A stretch of 64,000 nt of DNA from Alphaproteobacteria bacterium (GCA_016869975.1 VGCZ01000001.1:121328-185327); one strand, 5' to 3'. Positions 35,416 to 45,061 are shown, counted from the first letter of the stretch. Numbers and translations: made by a program. The notes: a model not told the origin generated them from the sequence alone.

Positions 35416-35774
35416 ACCCAAACACACCACGCGGCAGACGAACGCCCGCCTCGGATTTCCAGCCTGACGAATATATTATCACGGCTTGCGAAGAATTAAC
35501 ATCAATATAACGAACTAAGACGAAATTATCACGATTACTGATATTTTGTTCCTATACTATTGAAAAACATCAGAAAAATGCCAGAAAAATAAGCCCAAAA
35601 AATGCCTGAATCGACAACCGAATCTCCAATCACACCACAGATGCTCCGAGGCAAGCCTCATACTCCATTGAACGGGACATGTATCTTTCTGACGGCGCGG
35701 ATATCGGGCACGCCGACGCGTCGGGAGCCCGAACGGTACCGCACCGCGCCCCGCTTTGAGCGGTTCAGGTGAAA
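35416..35774. other. AT-rich intergenic island
   Basis: About 360 bp without a gene separate the SARP-like regulator from a CBS-domain gene. The 35465-35610 part is far more AT-rich than the surroundings. It contains two copies of ATTATCACG 50 bp apart (35475-35483 and 35525-35533) and three runs close to AAAAATGCC (35572-35606). It most likely holds the promoter and binding sites for the regulator gene. I could not assign reliable -35/-10 boxes. A weak ORF crossing it looks like a shadow of the CBS gene. Confidence 0.6.
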
Positions 35775-36206
35775 TCAAGCCGCTGTGATGTACTCCCGCA
35801 ACGCATCGGCTTCGCGGCGCTGCTCCTCCAGGCGCAGCCGCACGACGTCGCCGATCGAGATCATGCCGCACAGCCGACCCTGGCGAACCACCGGCAGGTG
35901 GCGGAACCGCCGTTCAGTCATGGTCTCCATGACGTGCTCGATCGAGTCGTCGGGGTCGCAGGTCACGACGGCGGCGGTCATCACCTCGGAAACCTTGCGG
36001 GTGATCGCCGCCGCGCCGTCGCGCGCCATAGCATGCAACACGTCACGCTCCGACAGGATGCCGGCGATCGCTCCGCCGGCGTCCAGCACCAGCACCGCGC
36101 CGATACGACGCGCGGCGAGTACGGCGATGGCGGCGGCGAGGCCGTCTTGCGGCGCGACCGAGATGACGCGGTCGCCCTTGTACGCGAGGATATCGGAAAC
36201 GAACAT
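35775..36206 (-). CDS. Tandem CBS-domain protein
   Basis: The 143-residue protein consists of two CBS domains (residues 1-65 and 72-135). The GAVLVLDAGGAIAGILSERD and RHLPVVRQGRLCGMISIGD strands are the nucleotide-binding signature. CBS pairs bind adenine nucleotides and act as energy sensors. The partner is unknown. A GGGAGGGA site precedes the ATG at 36206, which I prefer over a longer in-frame start, because the upstream part is not CBS-like. It is monocistronic, facing the AT-rich island, and is a paralogue of the CBS gene at 45123. Confidence 0.92.
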   Translation of the reverse strand: MFVSDILAYKGDRVISVAPQDGLAAAIAVLAARRIGAVLVLDAGGAIAGILSERDVLHAMARDGAAAITRKVSEVMTAAVVTCDPDDSIEHVMETMTERRFRHLPVVRQGRLCGMISIGDVVRLRLEEQRREADALREYITAA

Positions 36207-36448
36207 CGTGTCCCTCCCTTCGCCTGGCGTCAGGGATGTCACGCAGCGTCTCGGCGATGACCCGGGACGCGTCGCGACCCCCGATGGCCAATAGCCTGCG
36301 CCCAAGCATCCAATGGCGCCGGGCGTGGCGTAGTGACCGGAAGTCTCCGCCGATTGGCCGGCCGGCGCAAGGCCGATGCGCGAATGCATTGAACGGACCT
36401 CGGCCGCGTGCGATCCTGCAAATTGTCATTTTGGGGCCGCCTCGGATA

Positions 36449-37624
36449 ATGCATCGCCTGCTGTTCGCGTCGCTGATGACGCTGATGTCGGTCCCGCTAC
36501 CGGCGATGGCTCAGGCGCCCGCCAGCGCGGCCGCCGCGGATTTGCAGTCCGCCTTCGATCGCGTGATCGCCAACCCGGCCGACGTCGCGGCCAATCTGCG
36601 GTACGGACGCGCCGCCGAAGCCGCCGGCCAGCCGCGCAAGGCGCTGGCGGCCTATGAGCGCGCCGCGACGCATGCTCCGGACAACGAAGAAGCGCAAGCC
36701 GCTCTGCGGCGCCTGAAACTGGTTATCGAGCCCTCCACGACGCGCATCCTCGTGGGCTTCGGTATGGGCTTCGACAGCAACGCCGAATATCAGACGCGCC
36801 AGCTCAACTCCGGCACGCTGATCACCGAGCGGCTTGGCGGCGGTTCCGACGTCAACGCCAACGCCAGCCTGCGCGTCATCGACGAGCGCTTGATCGACGG
36901 CAGGCGCTGGCGCAGCCGCGCCAACATATTCGGTGACTTCCACATCCGCGGCCGCAATCGCGACGGGCACTACGCCTCGGTCGAGACCGGTCCGATGTTC
37001 GCCGGCTGGAACGGCGTGATGATCTCGCCCTCGCTGGCGGCCGAGGTCGGCTTCGCCGACTACAAGCACCTTTTCCACTCGCTGGGCCTGGCCGTCACGG
37101 CGGAATTTCCGCAGGGCTACCTCAAGCGCCTGCGCCTGGGCTTCGCCGGCACGCGGTTCGAGCCGTCGCTGGCGCCGCGCAACGGCTACTCTTTCTCGGG
37201 CAAAGCCGAGTTTGGCGCCTCGGATGTCGCCTTCAGGGGCGACGCCATGCATCTGACGCCCTACGCGGTGCGCTATCAGGGCGCCGCCACGACCGGCGAG
37301 GAGACCTACACCGAGGCCGGCGTGCGGCTGGCCTATATCGCGCCTCTCGGCGGCCCGGCGCTGGGCTTCAGCGGCATCTTTCTGTCGCCTGAGTTCACCG
37401 TGACCGGCCGCTGGTATGACGGCTTCGAGGCGGCCTCGACGGTCAATCTCGGCAGCCGACAGGACTACCGACTGATCCCCGGAATCCGCCTTATTGGCTC
37501 CGAATTCCTCGGCAAGGCTGTCACCACGTTCGTTTATTACGAGTTCGACCGCCTGCGGTCGAACTATGCCGGTCACAGCCACAACAACCACCGTGCCGGC
37601 GTGCACGTGGTCGCGGAGTTCTAG
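36449..37624 (+). CDS. TPR plus outer-membrane beta-barrel protein
   Basis: The 391-residue protein has a signal peptide (MHRLLFASLMTLMSVPLPAMA). A short TPR region follows (about residues 30-90, DLQSAFDRVIANPADVAANL and AYERAATHAPDNEEAQ). A C-terminal part of about 280 residues has alternating, aromatic-rich beta strands and ends VHVVAEF with a terminal Phe, as in outer-membrane barrels. This architecture recalls surface-lipoprotein assembly modifier (SLAM)-like proteins, but I cannot prove that. The next gene, encoding a FecR-domain protein, starts 3 bp after the stop with its ribosome site in the stop region. The pair is probably a functional unit of envelope transport or sensing. Confidence 0.82.
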   Translation: MHRLLFASLMTLMSVPLPAMAQAPASAAAADLQSAFDRVIANPADVAANLRYGRAAEAAGQPRKALAAYERAATHAPDNEEAQAALRRLKLVIEPSTTRILVGFGMGFDSNAEYQTRQLNSGTLITERLGGGSDVNANASLRVIDERLIDGRRWRSRANIFGDFHIRGRNRDGHYASVETGPMFAGWNGVMISPSLAAEVGFADYKHLFHSLGLAVTAEFPQGYLKRLRLGFAGTRFEPSLAPRNGYSFSGKAEFGASDVAFRGDAMHLTPYAVRYQGAATTGEETYTEAGVRLAYIAPLGGPALGFSGIFLSPEFTVTGRWYDGFEAASTVNLGSRQDYRLIPGIRLIGSEFLGKAVTTFVYYEFDRLRSNYAGHSHNNHRAGVHVVAEF

Positions 37625-37627
37625 GAG

Positions 37628-38356
37628 ATGCGTCGTTCCATCCCGATCGCGGCCTTCGCCTTCCTCACCGTCTGCGGTACGGCGTTGGCGCAGCAGGTCG
37701 ATGTCGGCGTCGCCTCGACGGTCGTCAACCGCGTGCAAGGTTCGGTCGGCGCGCGGGCGCTGAAGACCGGCGACCGCATCTTCCAGAACGAGAACATCGA
37801 GACCGGCGCCGATTCGCGCAGCCAGCTACTGTTCCGCGACGAGACGGTGCTAAACGTCGGCCCCGACTCGCGGGTGACGCTCGACCGTTTCGTCTACGAT
37901 CCGGCGCGCGGCGGGTCAGGCGCGGCGGTGTCGGTGGGACGCGGCGCGCTGCGATTCATCTCGGGCAACATGCCCAGCCAGTCCTACGAGATCCGCACGC
38001 CAGCCGGCTCGATCGGCGTGCGCGGCACGATCGTCGACATCATCGTCTACGAGAACGGCGAGGTCGTGCTGCAGCTGATCGAAGGCGCGCTGACCTTCGT
38101 CGACCTCAACGGACGGACGGTGTCGCTCGGCAAGCCGGGGCAGGTCTACATCCTGCTGCCCGGTCAGGAGGGCACACTGGGCAACACGCTGCGGCCCAAG
38201 GATCGGCGACGGCTCGCCGGGCTGAACACCGCCATCACGCTCGACGAACTGTTCCCGCGCCCGCCGCAGCTGCCGCGCAGCCCAGTGACCAACCGGCCAC
38301 AGGGCGGCGGGACGACGACGACAACCAGTTCGGATCCCCCCACCACATTCGACTAA
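37628..38356 (+). CDS. FecR-domain periplasmic protein
   Basis: The 242-residue protein has a signal peptide (MRRSIPIAAFAFLTVCGTALA) and a FecR domain of about 100 residues (NRVQGSVGARALKTGDRIFQ, LLFRDETVLNVGPDSRVTLD, SIGVRGTIVDIIV). The C-terminal 60 residues are Pro/Thr/Ser-rich and disordered, ending TTTTTSSDPPTTFD. Stand-alone FecR-domain proteins like this are secreted beta-helical proteins without the N-terminal anti-sigma segment of true FecR. It is coupled to the TPR beta-barrel gene upstream and may be exported by or bind that protein. Confidence 0.88.
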   Translation: MRRSIPIAAFAFLTVCGTALAQQVDVGVASTVVNRVQGSVGARALKTGDRIFQNENIETGADSRSQLLFRDETVLNVGPDSRVTLDRFVYDPARGGSGAAVSVGRGALRFISGNMPSQSYEIRTPAGSIGVRGTIVDIIVYENGEVVLQLIEGALTFVDLNGRTVSLGKPGQVYILLPGQEGTLGNTLRPKDRRRLAGLNTAITLDELFPRPPQLPRSPVTNRPQGGGTTTTTSSDPPTTFD

Positions 38357-38364
38357 AGCCGCGC

Positions 38365-39405
38365 CTACGGCCGCGACAGGCGTTGCCAGGCGCGGGGGCC
38401 GTCGAGGTACTGGCGCATGTGTTCCCAGACGCGGCGGAAATCGCTGTCCTTCTCGGCGTGCTCGCGCATCACGTCGGCCGAGGTCTCGCGGAACGACTCG
38501 AGCGTCGAAGGCGCCCAGAAGCGCAGCGAGATGCCCTGCTTGCGGAAATAGGCCAGCGCCTTGGCCTGCTCGGCCGGCGCGCGCGCCATCGTGAACAGCA
38601 CGGTCGATTGGCAGGCCATCTCGATCTGCGCGCGCTGCGCCCGGCTGAGCGCCTCCCACTTGTCCTTGCGCATGTAGAAGTCGATCAGCGAGGCCGGCTG
38701 ATGCCAGCCCGGAAAATAGTAGAGCATACCGAGCTTCTCGAGACCGAGCGCGCGGTCGACCGAGGGCATCGAGAACTCTGCGCCGTCGAGCTTGCCCTGC
38801 TGGAGCTTGTAGAAGACCTCTCCCGCCGGAACGCCGACGATCTCGGCGCCGAAGCGCTGCAGCACCTCGGCGGCGAGACCGGTGAAGCGCACGCGCAGAC
38901 CCTTGAGGTCGGCGACGCTGGTGATCTCGCCGCGGAACCAGCCGCCCGCTTCCGGTCCCATGATGCCGCACATCATGGCGTGCACGCCAAGTCGCTCGTA
39001 GAGCTCGCGGTGCAGCGCCGCGCCGCCACCATCGACCATCCAGCCGACATACTCCTCGACGCTGGGACCGAACGGCACGGAGGCGAAGAGGGCGAGCGCC
39101 GAGAGCTTGGTCGCGGCGTGGCCGGTCCAGGTGAACGCGGCGTCGAGCTCGCCGCCGACCACCGCCTCGAGCAGATCGGCGCTGGGCACTCGACCACCGG
39201 CCTCGACGATCTTCAGGCTAAGCGCGCCGTTCGACGCCGCCTTGACCGAATCGACGAAGTGCCGGGCGCCCTCACCCAGCACCGACAGCCCGGGGTTGAA
39301 GGCGGTCTGCATACGCAGACGCTGCGCTTCGACGGGCTGTTGCGCCAAGGCGGGCGGCGACGCCAGCCAGAGCGAGGCGACAACGAGGAGCGATGCGCGG
39401 CGCAT
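38365..39405 (-). CDS. TRAP transporter substrate-binding protein (DctP family)
   Basis: The 346-residue periplasmic binding protein has a signal peptide (MRRASLLVVASLWLASPPALA) and the DctP fold: the MQTAFNPGLSVLGEGARHF start, the central LKGLRVRFTGLAAEVL motif with the ligand-binding Arg, and FYKLQQGKLDGAEFSMPS. TRAP binding proteins bring organic acids or similar anions to DctQ/DctM membrane proteins. No such membrane genes lie nearby, so this is an orphan binding protein or its partners are elsewhere. It converges with the FecR gene and leaves only an 8-bp gap. Confidence 0.94.
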   Translation of the reverse strand: MRRASLLVVASLWLASPPALAQQPVEAQRLRMQTAFNPGLSVLGEGARHFVDSVKAASNGALSLKIVEAGGRVPSADLLEAVVGGELDAAFTWTGHAATKLSALALFASVPFGPSVEEYVGWMVDGGGAALHRELYERLGVHAMMCGIMGPEAGGWFRGEITSVADLKGLRVRFTGLAAEVLQRFGAEIVGVPAGEVFYKLQQGKLDGAEFSMPSVDRALGLEKLGMLYYFPGWHQPASLIDFYMRKDKWEALSRAQRAQIEMACQSTVLFTMARAPAEQAKALAYFRKQGISLRFWAPSTLESFRETSADVMREHAEKDSDFRRVWEHMRQYLDGPRAWQRLSRP

Positions 39406-39484
39406 GGGTTGGCGATAACTATACCACGCGACGGGACCTTACGGGACCGCCGCGTGTCGGAAATCGGGACTGCCGGTGGGCCTC

Positions 39485-40621
39485 TCAGAGCGTCGGCAGG
39501 GCGCGACCGATCAGCAGGCGCTGCACGTCACTGGTGCCTTCGTAGATCTGCGCCACGCGCACGTCGCGCCAAATCTTCTCGACGATGTAGTCCTGGACGT
39601 AGCCGTAGCCGCCATGGATCTGGATCGCCGCCGAGCAGACCTTCTCGGCCATCTCCGAGGCGAACAGCTTGGCCATCGCGGCTTCCGTGAGGCAGGGTAC
39701 CCCGGCGTCGCGCAACGCCGCGGCGTGCAACAGCAGCTGGCGCGCCGCGGCGATCTGGGTCGCCATATCGGCCAGCCGGAACTGCACGGCCTGATGGTTG
39801 ACGATGGCGGTACCGAAAGCCTGCCGCTCGCCGGCGTAGGCGCGTGCCGCCTCGAACGCCGCACGTGCCATGCCGACGGATTGCGCGGCGATGCCCAGGC
39901 GGCCGGCCTCGAGATTGGCCAGCGCGATGCGGTAGCCTTCGCCCTCGCCACCCAGCAGGTTCTCCGCCGGCACCTCGCAGCCTTCAAACGCGATCTGGCA
40001 GGTATCCGATGCGCGCTGGCCGAGCTTCTTCTCGACCGAGGCGACGCGATAGCCCGGCGTCTTCGTCGGCACGATGAGGCAGGAGATGCCGCGCTTGCCG
40101 ACGGCGGCGTCGGTGACGGCGAAGACCAGCGCCATGTCGGCGGTTCGGCCCGAGGTGATGAACTGCTTCACGCCATCGAGCACGTAGACGTCGCCGCGGC
40201 GCACCGCCTTGGTACGCAGATTGGAGGCATCGGAGCCGGCATGCGGCTCGGTGAGGCAGAAGGCGCCCAGCATCTCGCCCCTGGCCAGCGGTTTCAGCCA
40301 GCGCTCCTTCTGCGCGTCGCTGGCGTAGCCCATCAGCGCGGCGCAGTCCGGCGAGTTGTTGACGCTCATGACAGTCGAGACGGCGCCGTCGGCCGCCGCG
40401 ATCTCCTCCAGCGCCAGCACGTAGGACACGGTGTCGGCGCCGGCGCCGCCCCAGCGCTCGGGCACGGTCATGCCCATGAATCCCAGGCGGCCCATCTCGG
40501 CGAGCACGTCGCGCGGGATCGCGCCGTCGGCCTCCCATTGCCGCGTGAAGGGCGCGATGCGTTCCCGGGCGAACTGGCGCGCGGTGTCGCGGATCAGGCT
40601 CTGCGTCTCGGAGAGGATCAT
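39485..40621 (-). CDS. Acyl-CoA dehydrogenase
   Basis: The 378-residue flavoenzyme has the ACAD family blocks: [19 protein letters not shown] (FAD/acyl binding), [18 protein letters not shown], and [20 protein letters not shown]. The active-site Glu lies in [11 protein letters not shown], the position used by short- and medium-chain enzymes and not by isovaleryl-CoA dehydrogenase. It oxidises acyl-CoA to enoyl-CoA, passing electrons to electron-transfer flavoprotein. Its ATG overlaps the smpB stop by 4 bp, so it is the last gene of a dapA-smpB-linked operon. Confidence 0.95.
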   Translation of the reverse strand: MILSETQSLIRDTARQFARERIAPFTRQWEADGAIPRDVLAEMGRLGFMGMTVPERWGGAGADTVSYVLALEEIAAADGAVSTVMSVNNSPDCAALMGYASDAQKERWLKPLARGEMLGAFCLTEPHAGSDASNLRTKAVRRGDVYVLDGVKQFITSGRTADMALVFAVTDAAVGKRGISCLIVPTKTPGYRVASVEKKLGQRASDTCQIAFEGCEVPAENLLGGEGEGYRIALANLEAGRLGIAAQSVGMARAAFEAARAYAGERQAFGTAIVNHQAVQFRLADMATQIAAARQLLLHAAALRDAGVPCLTEAAMAKLFASEMAEKVCSAAIQIHGGYGYVQDYIVEKIWRDVRVAQIYEGTSDVQRLLIGRALPTL

Positions 40622-41088
40622 CGTGCCCTCAGCAGGCGCTGCTTCTGCCGTTGCCAGTCGCGCTTGGCCGCGGTCGCGCGCTTGTCGTGCTCTTTCTTGC
40701 CTTTGGCAAGGCCGAGCTCGACCTTGGCCAGGCCACGCGGGTTGAAGTAGACCGATAGCGGCACCACCGTGTAGCCCTCGCGCTGGATGGCGCCGATCAG
40801 CCGGTTAATCTGACGACGATGCAACAGGAGGCGACGCTGCCGGCGCGGCTCGTGGTTGTTGCGATTGCCCTGCAGGTACTCGGGGATATAGGCGTTGACC
40901 AGATACAGGTCGCCCTTGTGCACGGCCGCATAGGCTTCGACGATCTGGCTGCGGCCACCGCGCAGTGACTTCACCTCGGTGCCGGTGAGCTGAATGCCGG
41001 CCTCGAGGCGCTCCTCAATGAAATAGTTGTGCAGGGCCTTGCGGTTCTGCGCGGCCATGCGGTCTTCGGTGCGGGGAGCGCGGGACAT
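40618..41088 (-). CDS. smpB: SsrA-binding protein SmpB
   Basis: The 156-residue protein binds tmRNA and directs it to stalled ribosomes. It has [60 protein letters not shown], and a basic tail ([20 protein letters not shown]), all conserved. The length matches the family. It lies between dapA and an acyl-CoA dehydrogenase; dapA-smpB is the usual alphaproteobacterial neighbourhood. A strong hairpin separates it from dapA. Confidence 0.97.
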   Translation of the reverse strand: MSRAPRTEDRMAAQNRKALHNYFIEERLEAGIQLTGTEVKSLRGGRSQIVEAYAAVHKGDLYLVNAYIPEYLQGNRNNHEPRRQRRLLLHRRQINRLIGAIQREGYTVVPLSVYFNPRGLAKVELGLAKGKKEHDKRATAAKRDWQRQKQRLLRAR

Positions 41089-41116
41089 GACGAAACGAGA
41101 CGATCCTAAATGAACA

Positions 41117-41146
41117 GGGCCGCGCCGGAGGGTGCCGGCGCGGCCC
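41117..41146 (-). terminator. Strong hairpin between dapA and smpB
   Basis: A perfect 12-bp GC stem (GGGCCGCGCCGG / CCGGCGCGGCCC) with a six-base loop is placed 20 bp after the dapA stop and 29 bp before the smpB ATG. On the minus strand it is followed by TGTTCATTTAG, only a poor T tract, so it may act as a partial terminator, an attenuator or an mRNA-stabilising hairpin. Confidence 0.55.
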
Positions 41147-41165
41147 GTTGCGACGGTTCCACTAT

Positions 41166-42044
41166 CTAGTTGAGCAGGCCGGCGAACACCATGGCCTCGC
41201 GCACCTGTTTCTTGGTGCTCTCGCCGGGCTCGACCAGCGGCAGGCGCATCTCGGCCGAGGCCTTGCCCAGCAGCTCGGTGCCGTACTTCACCGGCCCGGG
41301 GCTGGTCTCGACGAACAGCGCCTTGTGCAGGGGCATCAGGCGTTCGTTGATCTCGATCGCCTTCTCGATCTGGCGCGCCTTCCAGGCGTCGTGCATCTGC
41401 CCGAGCAGGCGTGGCGCGACATTGGCAGTCACCGAGATGCAGCCGTCGCCGCTCTGGACCAGGAAGCCCAGCGCGCTCGCATCCTCGCCGGAGAGCTGGC
41501 AGAACGCCTTGCCGGTCTTGATGCGGGTGAGCGTGGGCCGCGCCATGTCGTAGCTGGCGTCCTTGATGCCGACGATGCCCTTGACCTTGGACAGGCGGAT
41601 CACGGTGTCGACTTGCATGTCGCCGCCGGTGCGCGGCGGCACGTTGTAGAGCACGATCGGGATGTCGACCGCCTCGGCCACCGCCTTGAAGTGCTGGTAG
41701 AGGCCTTCCTGGGTCGGCTTGTTGTAGTACGGCACGACCAGCATAGCCGCCTCGGCGCCGACCTTCTTGGCGTGCTTGGTGAGCTCGATCGCCTCGGCGG
41801 TGGAGTTCGAGCCGGTGCCGGCGATCACCGGCACGCCCGTGCCTTTCGCCGTCTGCACGCAGATATCGATCACCCGCTTGTGCTCGTCGTAGTCGAGCGT
41901 CGGCGACTCGCCGGTGGTACCGCACGGCACCAGGCCGTCCGTACCCTCCTCGATCTGCCACTTCACGAAATTCTCGAAGCCTTTCTCATCGACCTTGCCG
42001 CCCTTGAACGGGGTGATGAGCGCGACAAGCGAACCGCTGAACAT
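41166..42044 (-). CDS. dapA: 4-hydroxy-tetrahydrodipicolinate synthase
   Basis: The 292-residue TIM-barrel enzyme condenses pyruvate with aspartate semialdehyde in lysine and diaminopimelate synthesis. Active-site blocks are present: GTTGESPTL (substrate binding), [13 protein letters not shown] (catalytic Tyr), and [13 protein letters not shown] (Schiff-base Lys). The length is normal. A GGAGGGAA site precedes the ATG at 42044. It diverges from the lytic transglycosylase gene with 160 bp between, and heads the dapA-smpB set. Confidence 0.97.
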   Translation of the reverse strand: MFSGSLVALITPFKGGKVDEKGFENFVKWQIEEGTDGLVPCGTTGESPTLDYDEHKRVIDICVQTAKGTGVPVIAGTGSNSTAEAIELTKHAKKVGAEAAMLVVPYYNKPTQEGLYQHFKAVAEAVDIPIVLYNVPPRTGGDMQVDTVIRLSKVKGIVGIKDASYDMARPTLTRIKTGKAFCQLSGEDASALGFLVQSGDGCISVTANVAPRLLGQMHDAWKARQIEKAIEINERLMPLHKALFVETSPGPVKYGTELLGKASAEMRLPLVEPGESTKKQVREAMVFAGLLN

Positions 42045-42204
42045 GGGCTTCCCTCCGGGTTTTGCGGACCTTAACCCCCGTGTCCGGAGGCGGCAAGGCA
42101 GGCCCGCCGGCGAACCGAGATCATCCCCAAGATTGCCGAGCCGCCCGCCGACCGGTAGGTTACGGCGGGTATCTCCCGACCTTCCCTCCGGCTCGGGCCA
42201 AACG

Positions 42205-44382
42205 ATGAACATACGAATCAACCCGCGACTGCTGATCGCGGCGGTAATGCTGACCATGCCGGCACAGGCACAGCAGAACGATGGCGGCATCACCGTCTAT
42301 CGCGGCGCACCACCACGCGACAGCGCGCCTGTCACGCCGCCCGGTACGCCGGCGCCAACCGGCCCGCGCGTGATCACCACACAGCCCGACGGCGCCGCCG
42401 CCCCACCGCCGCGTGGCGCGATCCCCGGCGGGCCCCTGAAGCCCGCCGAGCGTCCGACGACGATGGCACCGCGCAACGCCGACGCGGTGGCCCAGCTTGT
42501 CGGTCTGGCGCGTCCGCTGCCCGCCGACGCCGCCGCCGGTTTCGCCGCCATCCTCAAGGCGCTCGACGAGACGCGGCTGACCGACGCGCGCGAGCACGCG
42601 CGCGCCATGGGCAATCCGTTGATCTTGAAATATGTCGACTGGTCGATCCTGCGCCATCCGCGCGGCGGCGAAAGCTTCGCCACCGCCGTCGTCTTCCTGC
42701 GCGCCAATCCGGACTGGCCCGACGATGCGCCGATCCGCCGACAGGCCGAGGATCGACTGGGTAGCGACACGCCGCCGGCCGAGGTCATAGCCTTTTTCAA
42801 GGCGTTCCCGCCGCTGACCAGCGCCGGCCACATGCGGCGCATCGAAGCGGCCGAGGCCACAGTGCCGAGCGAGGTGGCGGCGCTGGCGCGCGACAGCTGG
42901 CACAACGCCACCTTCCGCCAGCAGGACGAGGCCGCGTTCCTCGCCCGCTTCGGCACGCACCTTCGGCCCACCGACCACTTCACGCGCTTCGACCGCCTGA
43001 TGCGCGAAGGCAAGGACAAGGTGGCGCGCGAGCTGCTACCGCGCCTCTCGCCGGCCGACAAGGCGGTCGCCGAGGCGCGGTTGGCGATGGCGACGCGCGC
43101 ACCGGAAGTCCAGACCATGCTGCGCGCCGTTCCGGCCGATCGACAGGCCGACCCGCGTTTGACTTTGGAACACGCGCGCTGGCTGCGCCGCACCAACGAC
43201 CAAGCCGGCGCGCGTCAGGCGCTGCTGAACCTCGGCCCGACCATCCAGCAGGACGAGGATTGGTGGACCGAGCGTCAGTACCATGCGCGGGAGTCACTAC
43301 AGGCCGGCCGCGCCGAAGAAGCCTACAAGCTCATCGTCGGTCATGGGCTCAAGCGCGGTACCGGTTTCGCCGAGGCTGAGTTCATGGCCGGCTGGATCGC
43401 GCTGCGCTGGCTGAAGCGGCCGGACGACGCGCTCAAGCACTTCAAGATACTCGACGACGGCGTCTCGGCGCCGATCTCCAAGAGCCGCGCCGCCTACTGG
43501 CTAGGGCGCGCGCACGAGGCGGCGAAGCGCCCACTGGAAGCCGCCAGCGCCTACGAGCGCGCCGCGCAGCATGGCCACACCTACTACGGCCAGCTGGCCG
43601 CCAAGCGCCTGCCCAATCGCGCGCCGGCGATGCCGAGCGATCCGCAGGCGACGCCGGCGGAGCGCGACGGCATCGAGAAGCGCGAGATCGTCACCGTCGC
43701 GCGCTGGCTGGCGCAGGCCGGCGACGACGAACGCGCCCGGCCCTTCCTGTTGCGGGTCGGCCGCATCGCCCAAAGCGCCGGCGAGTTGGCGTTGAGCGCC
43801 GCCTTCGCCATCGAGGCGGGGCGTCCTGACATCGCCGTGTCCATCTCGCGCCGCGCCGTCGAAAGCGGCGTGGCGCTCTACGAGGCGGCTTTTCCCGTCG
43901 TCGACATGGGCAGCACCGGTTCGATCGAGCGCGCGCTGGTCCTCGGCCTGACCCGGCAGGAGAGCAACTTCCAGACCGGCGTGTCTTCGCCGGCCGGCGC
44001 GCTCGGCCTGATGCAGCTCATGCCCGACACGGCCCGCGCCATGGCGGCCAAGACCAGGCAGCCCTTCGACCTCGCGCGCCTGACCAGCGATCCGGCCTAC
44101 AACACCTCGCTGGGCACGCAGTATCTCGCCGATATGCTGGAGAAGTTCGGCGGCTCCTACGAGCTGGCGCTGTCGGCCTACAACGCCGGGCCCAACCGCA
44201 CGGCGCGTTGGCTCGAGAGCATCGGCGATCCACGCAACGGCGCCATCGACATGGTGGATTGGGTCGAGCTGATCCCGTTCCGCGAGACGCGCAACTACGT
44301 GCAGCGTGTGATGGAGGCGGTGGTGGTCTATCGCGATCGCCTCAACGGTTCGTTCCGCGCCGTGCCAGCGCCGAAGCGGTGA
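42205..44382 (+). CDS. Soluble lytic murein transglycosylase (SLT)
   Basis: The 725-residue periplasmic enzyme has a signal peptide ending MPAQAQ, a Pro-rich linker, and a long helical (superhelical) region (about residues 95-540) as in Slt70. The C-terminal SLT domain contains GLTRQESNFQTGVSSPAGAL (catalytic Glu), LGLMQLMPDTARAMAAK, and ALSAYNAGPNRTARWLES. It cleaves peptidoglycan between MurNAc and GlcNAc to form 1,6-anhydro ends. Next to dapA is the common alphaproteobacterial location. It is followed after 4 bp by a HAD hydrolase gene. Confidence 0.95.
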   Translation: MNIRINPRLLIAAVMLTMPAQAQQNDGGITVYRGAPPRDSAPVTPPGTPAPTGPRVITTQPDGAAAPPPRGAIPGGPLKPAERPTTMAPRNADAVAQLVGLARPLPADAAAGFAAILKALDETRLTDAREHARAMGNPLILKYVDWSILRHPRGGESFATAVVFLRANPDWPDDAPIRRQAEDRLGSDTPPAEVIAFFKAFPPLTSAGHMRRIEAAEATVPSEVAALARDSWHNATFRQQDEAAFLARFGTHLRPTDHFTRFDRLMREGKDKVARELLPRLSPADKAVAEARLAMATRAPEVQTMLRAVPADRQADPRLTLEHARWLRRTNDQAGARQALLNLGPTIQQDEDWWTERQYHARESLQAGRAEEAYKLIVGHGLKRGTGFAEAEFMAGWIALRWLKRPDDALKHFKILDDGVSAPISKSRAAYWLGRAHEAAKRPLEAASAYERAAQHGHTYYGQLAAKRLPNRAPAMPSDPQATPAERDGIEKREIVTVARWLAQAGDDERARPFLLRVGRIAQSAGELALSAAFAIEAGRPDIAVSISRRAVESGVALYEAAFPVVDMGSTGSIERALVLGLTRQESNFQTGVSSPAGALGLMQLMPDTARAMAAKTRQPFDLARLTSDPAYNTSLGTQYLADMLEKFGGSYELALSAYNAGPNRTARWLESIGDPRNGAIDMVDWVELIPFRETRNYVQRVMEAVVVYRDRLNGSFRAVPAPKR

Positions 44383-44386
44383 GGCG

Positions 44387-45061
44387 ATGAAGGGCATCAA
44401 GGTCTGCGTATTCGACGCCTACGGCACGCTGTTCGACTTCAACTCGGCGGTGGCGCGCCATCGCGCCGAGATCGGCCCGCAGGCCGACCGCCTGGCGCAG
44501 ATGTGGCGCGAGAAGCAGATCGGCTACACCTGGTGGCGCAGCGTGATGGGCAAGTACTCGCCGTTCTGGCAGGTCACCAGCGAGGCCCTTTCACATTGCT
44601 TGCAATCCTGTGACCTGCCGCGCGAGGGCGCGCTGCACCAGAAGCTGATGCAGGCCTACCTCGTGCTCGATCCCTTCCCCGAGGTCGCCTCGACACTCGA
44701 TGCGCTGCACGCCGCCGAGATGCCGTTGGCGATTCTGTCCAACGGCAATCCAGAGATGCTCGAGGCGGTCGTGCGCAACACCGGGCTTGCCGGCTATTTC
44801 AACGCCCTGCTAAGCGTCGACGCCGTGGGAGTTTTCAAGCCCGATCCGCGCGTCTACCGCCTGGTCACCGACCATTTCTCGGTCGTGCCCGCCGACGTGT
44901 GCTTCCTGTCGTCCAATGGCTGGGACGCGCACGCCGCAGCCAGCTTCGGCTTCCGCACGCTGTGGGTGAATCGCGCCAGCGCCGCGCCGGAAGGACTGCC
45001 CGGCAAGCCGTCTGGCGAACTGCGGACGCTCGCCGAGCTGCCGACGCTGGTGTTGCCCTAG
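44387..45061 (+). CDS. Haloacid dehalogenase type II (HAD hydrolase)
   Basis: The 224-residue HAD enzyme has the nucleophile Asp10 in VCVFDAYGTLFDF, motif II in AILSNGNPEML, the Lys in VGVFKPDPRVYRL, and the FLSSNGWDAHAAASFGFRT block that is specific to L-2-haloacid dehalogenases. Those enzymes hydrolyse short 2-halo acids to 2-hydroxy acids. The true substrate is not shown and could be another small phosphate or halide. It is 4 bp after the lytic transglycosylase stop. The 3' end, including the stop codon, is part of a 21-bp tandem duplication. Confidence 0.9.
   Translation: MKGIKVCVFDAYGTLFDFNSAVARHRAEIGPQADRLAQMWREKQIGYTWWRSVMGKYSPFWQVTSEALSHCLQSCDLPREGALHQKLMQAYLVLDPFPEVASTLDALHAAEMPLAILSNGNPEMLEAVVRNTGLAGYFNALLSVDAVGVFKPDPRVYRLVTDHFSVVPADVCFLSSNGWDAHAAASFGFRTLWVNRASAAPEGLPGKPSGELRTLAELPTLVLP

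Noticed and set aside
35557..35871. Minus-strand 104-codon ORF over the AT-rich island
   Set aside because: It overlaps the CBS gene in a different frame, is Arg-rich at the start and lacks a ribosome site or family motif.
36423..36450. Sigma70-like TTGTCA and GATAAT with 16-bp spacing before the TPR barrel gene
   Set aside because: The -10 would overlap the ATG at 36449 and transcription would begin after it; the signal peptide requires that ATG. Probably chance.
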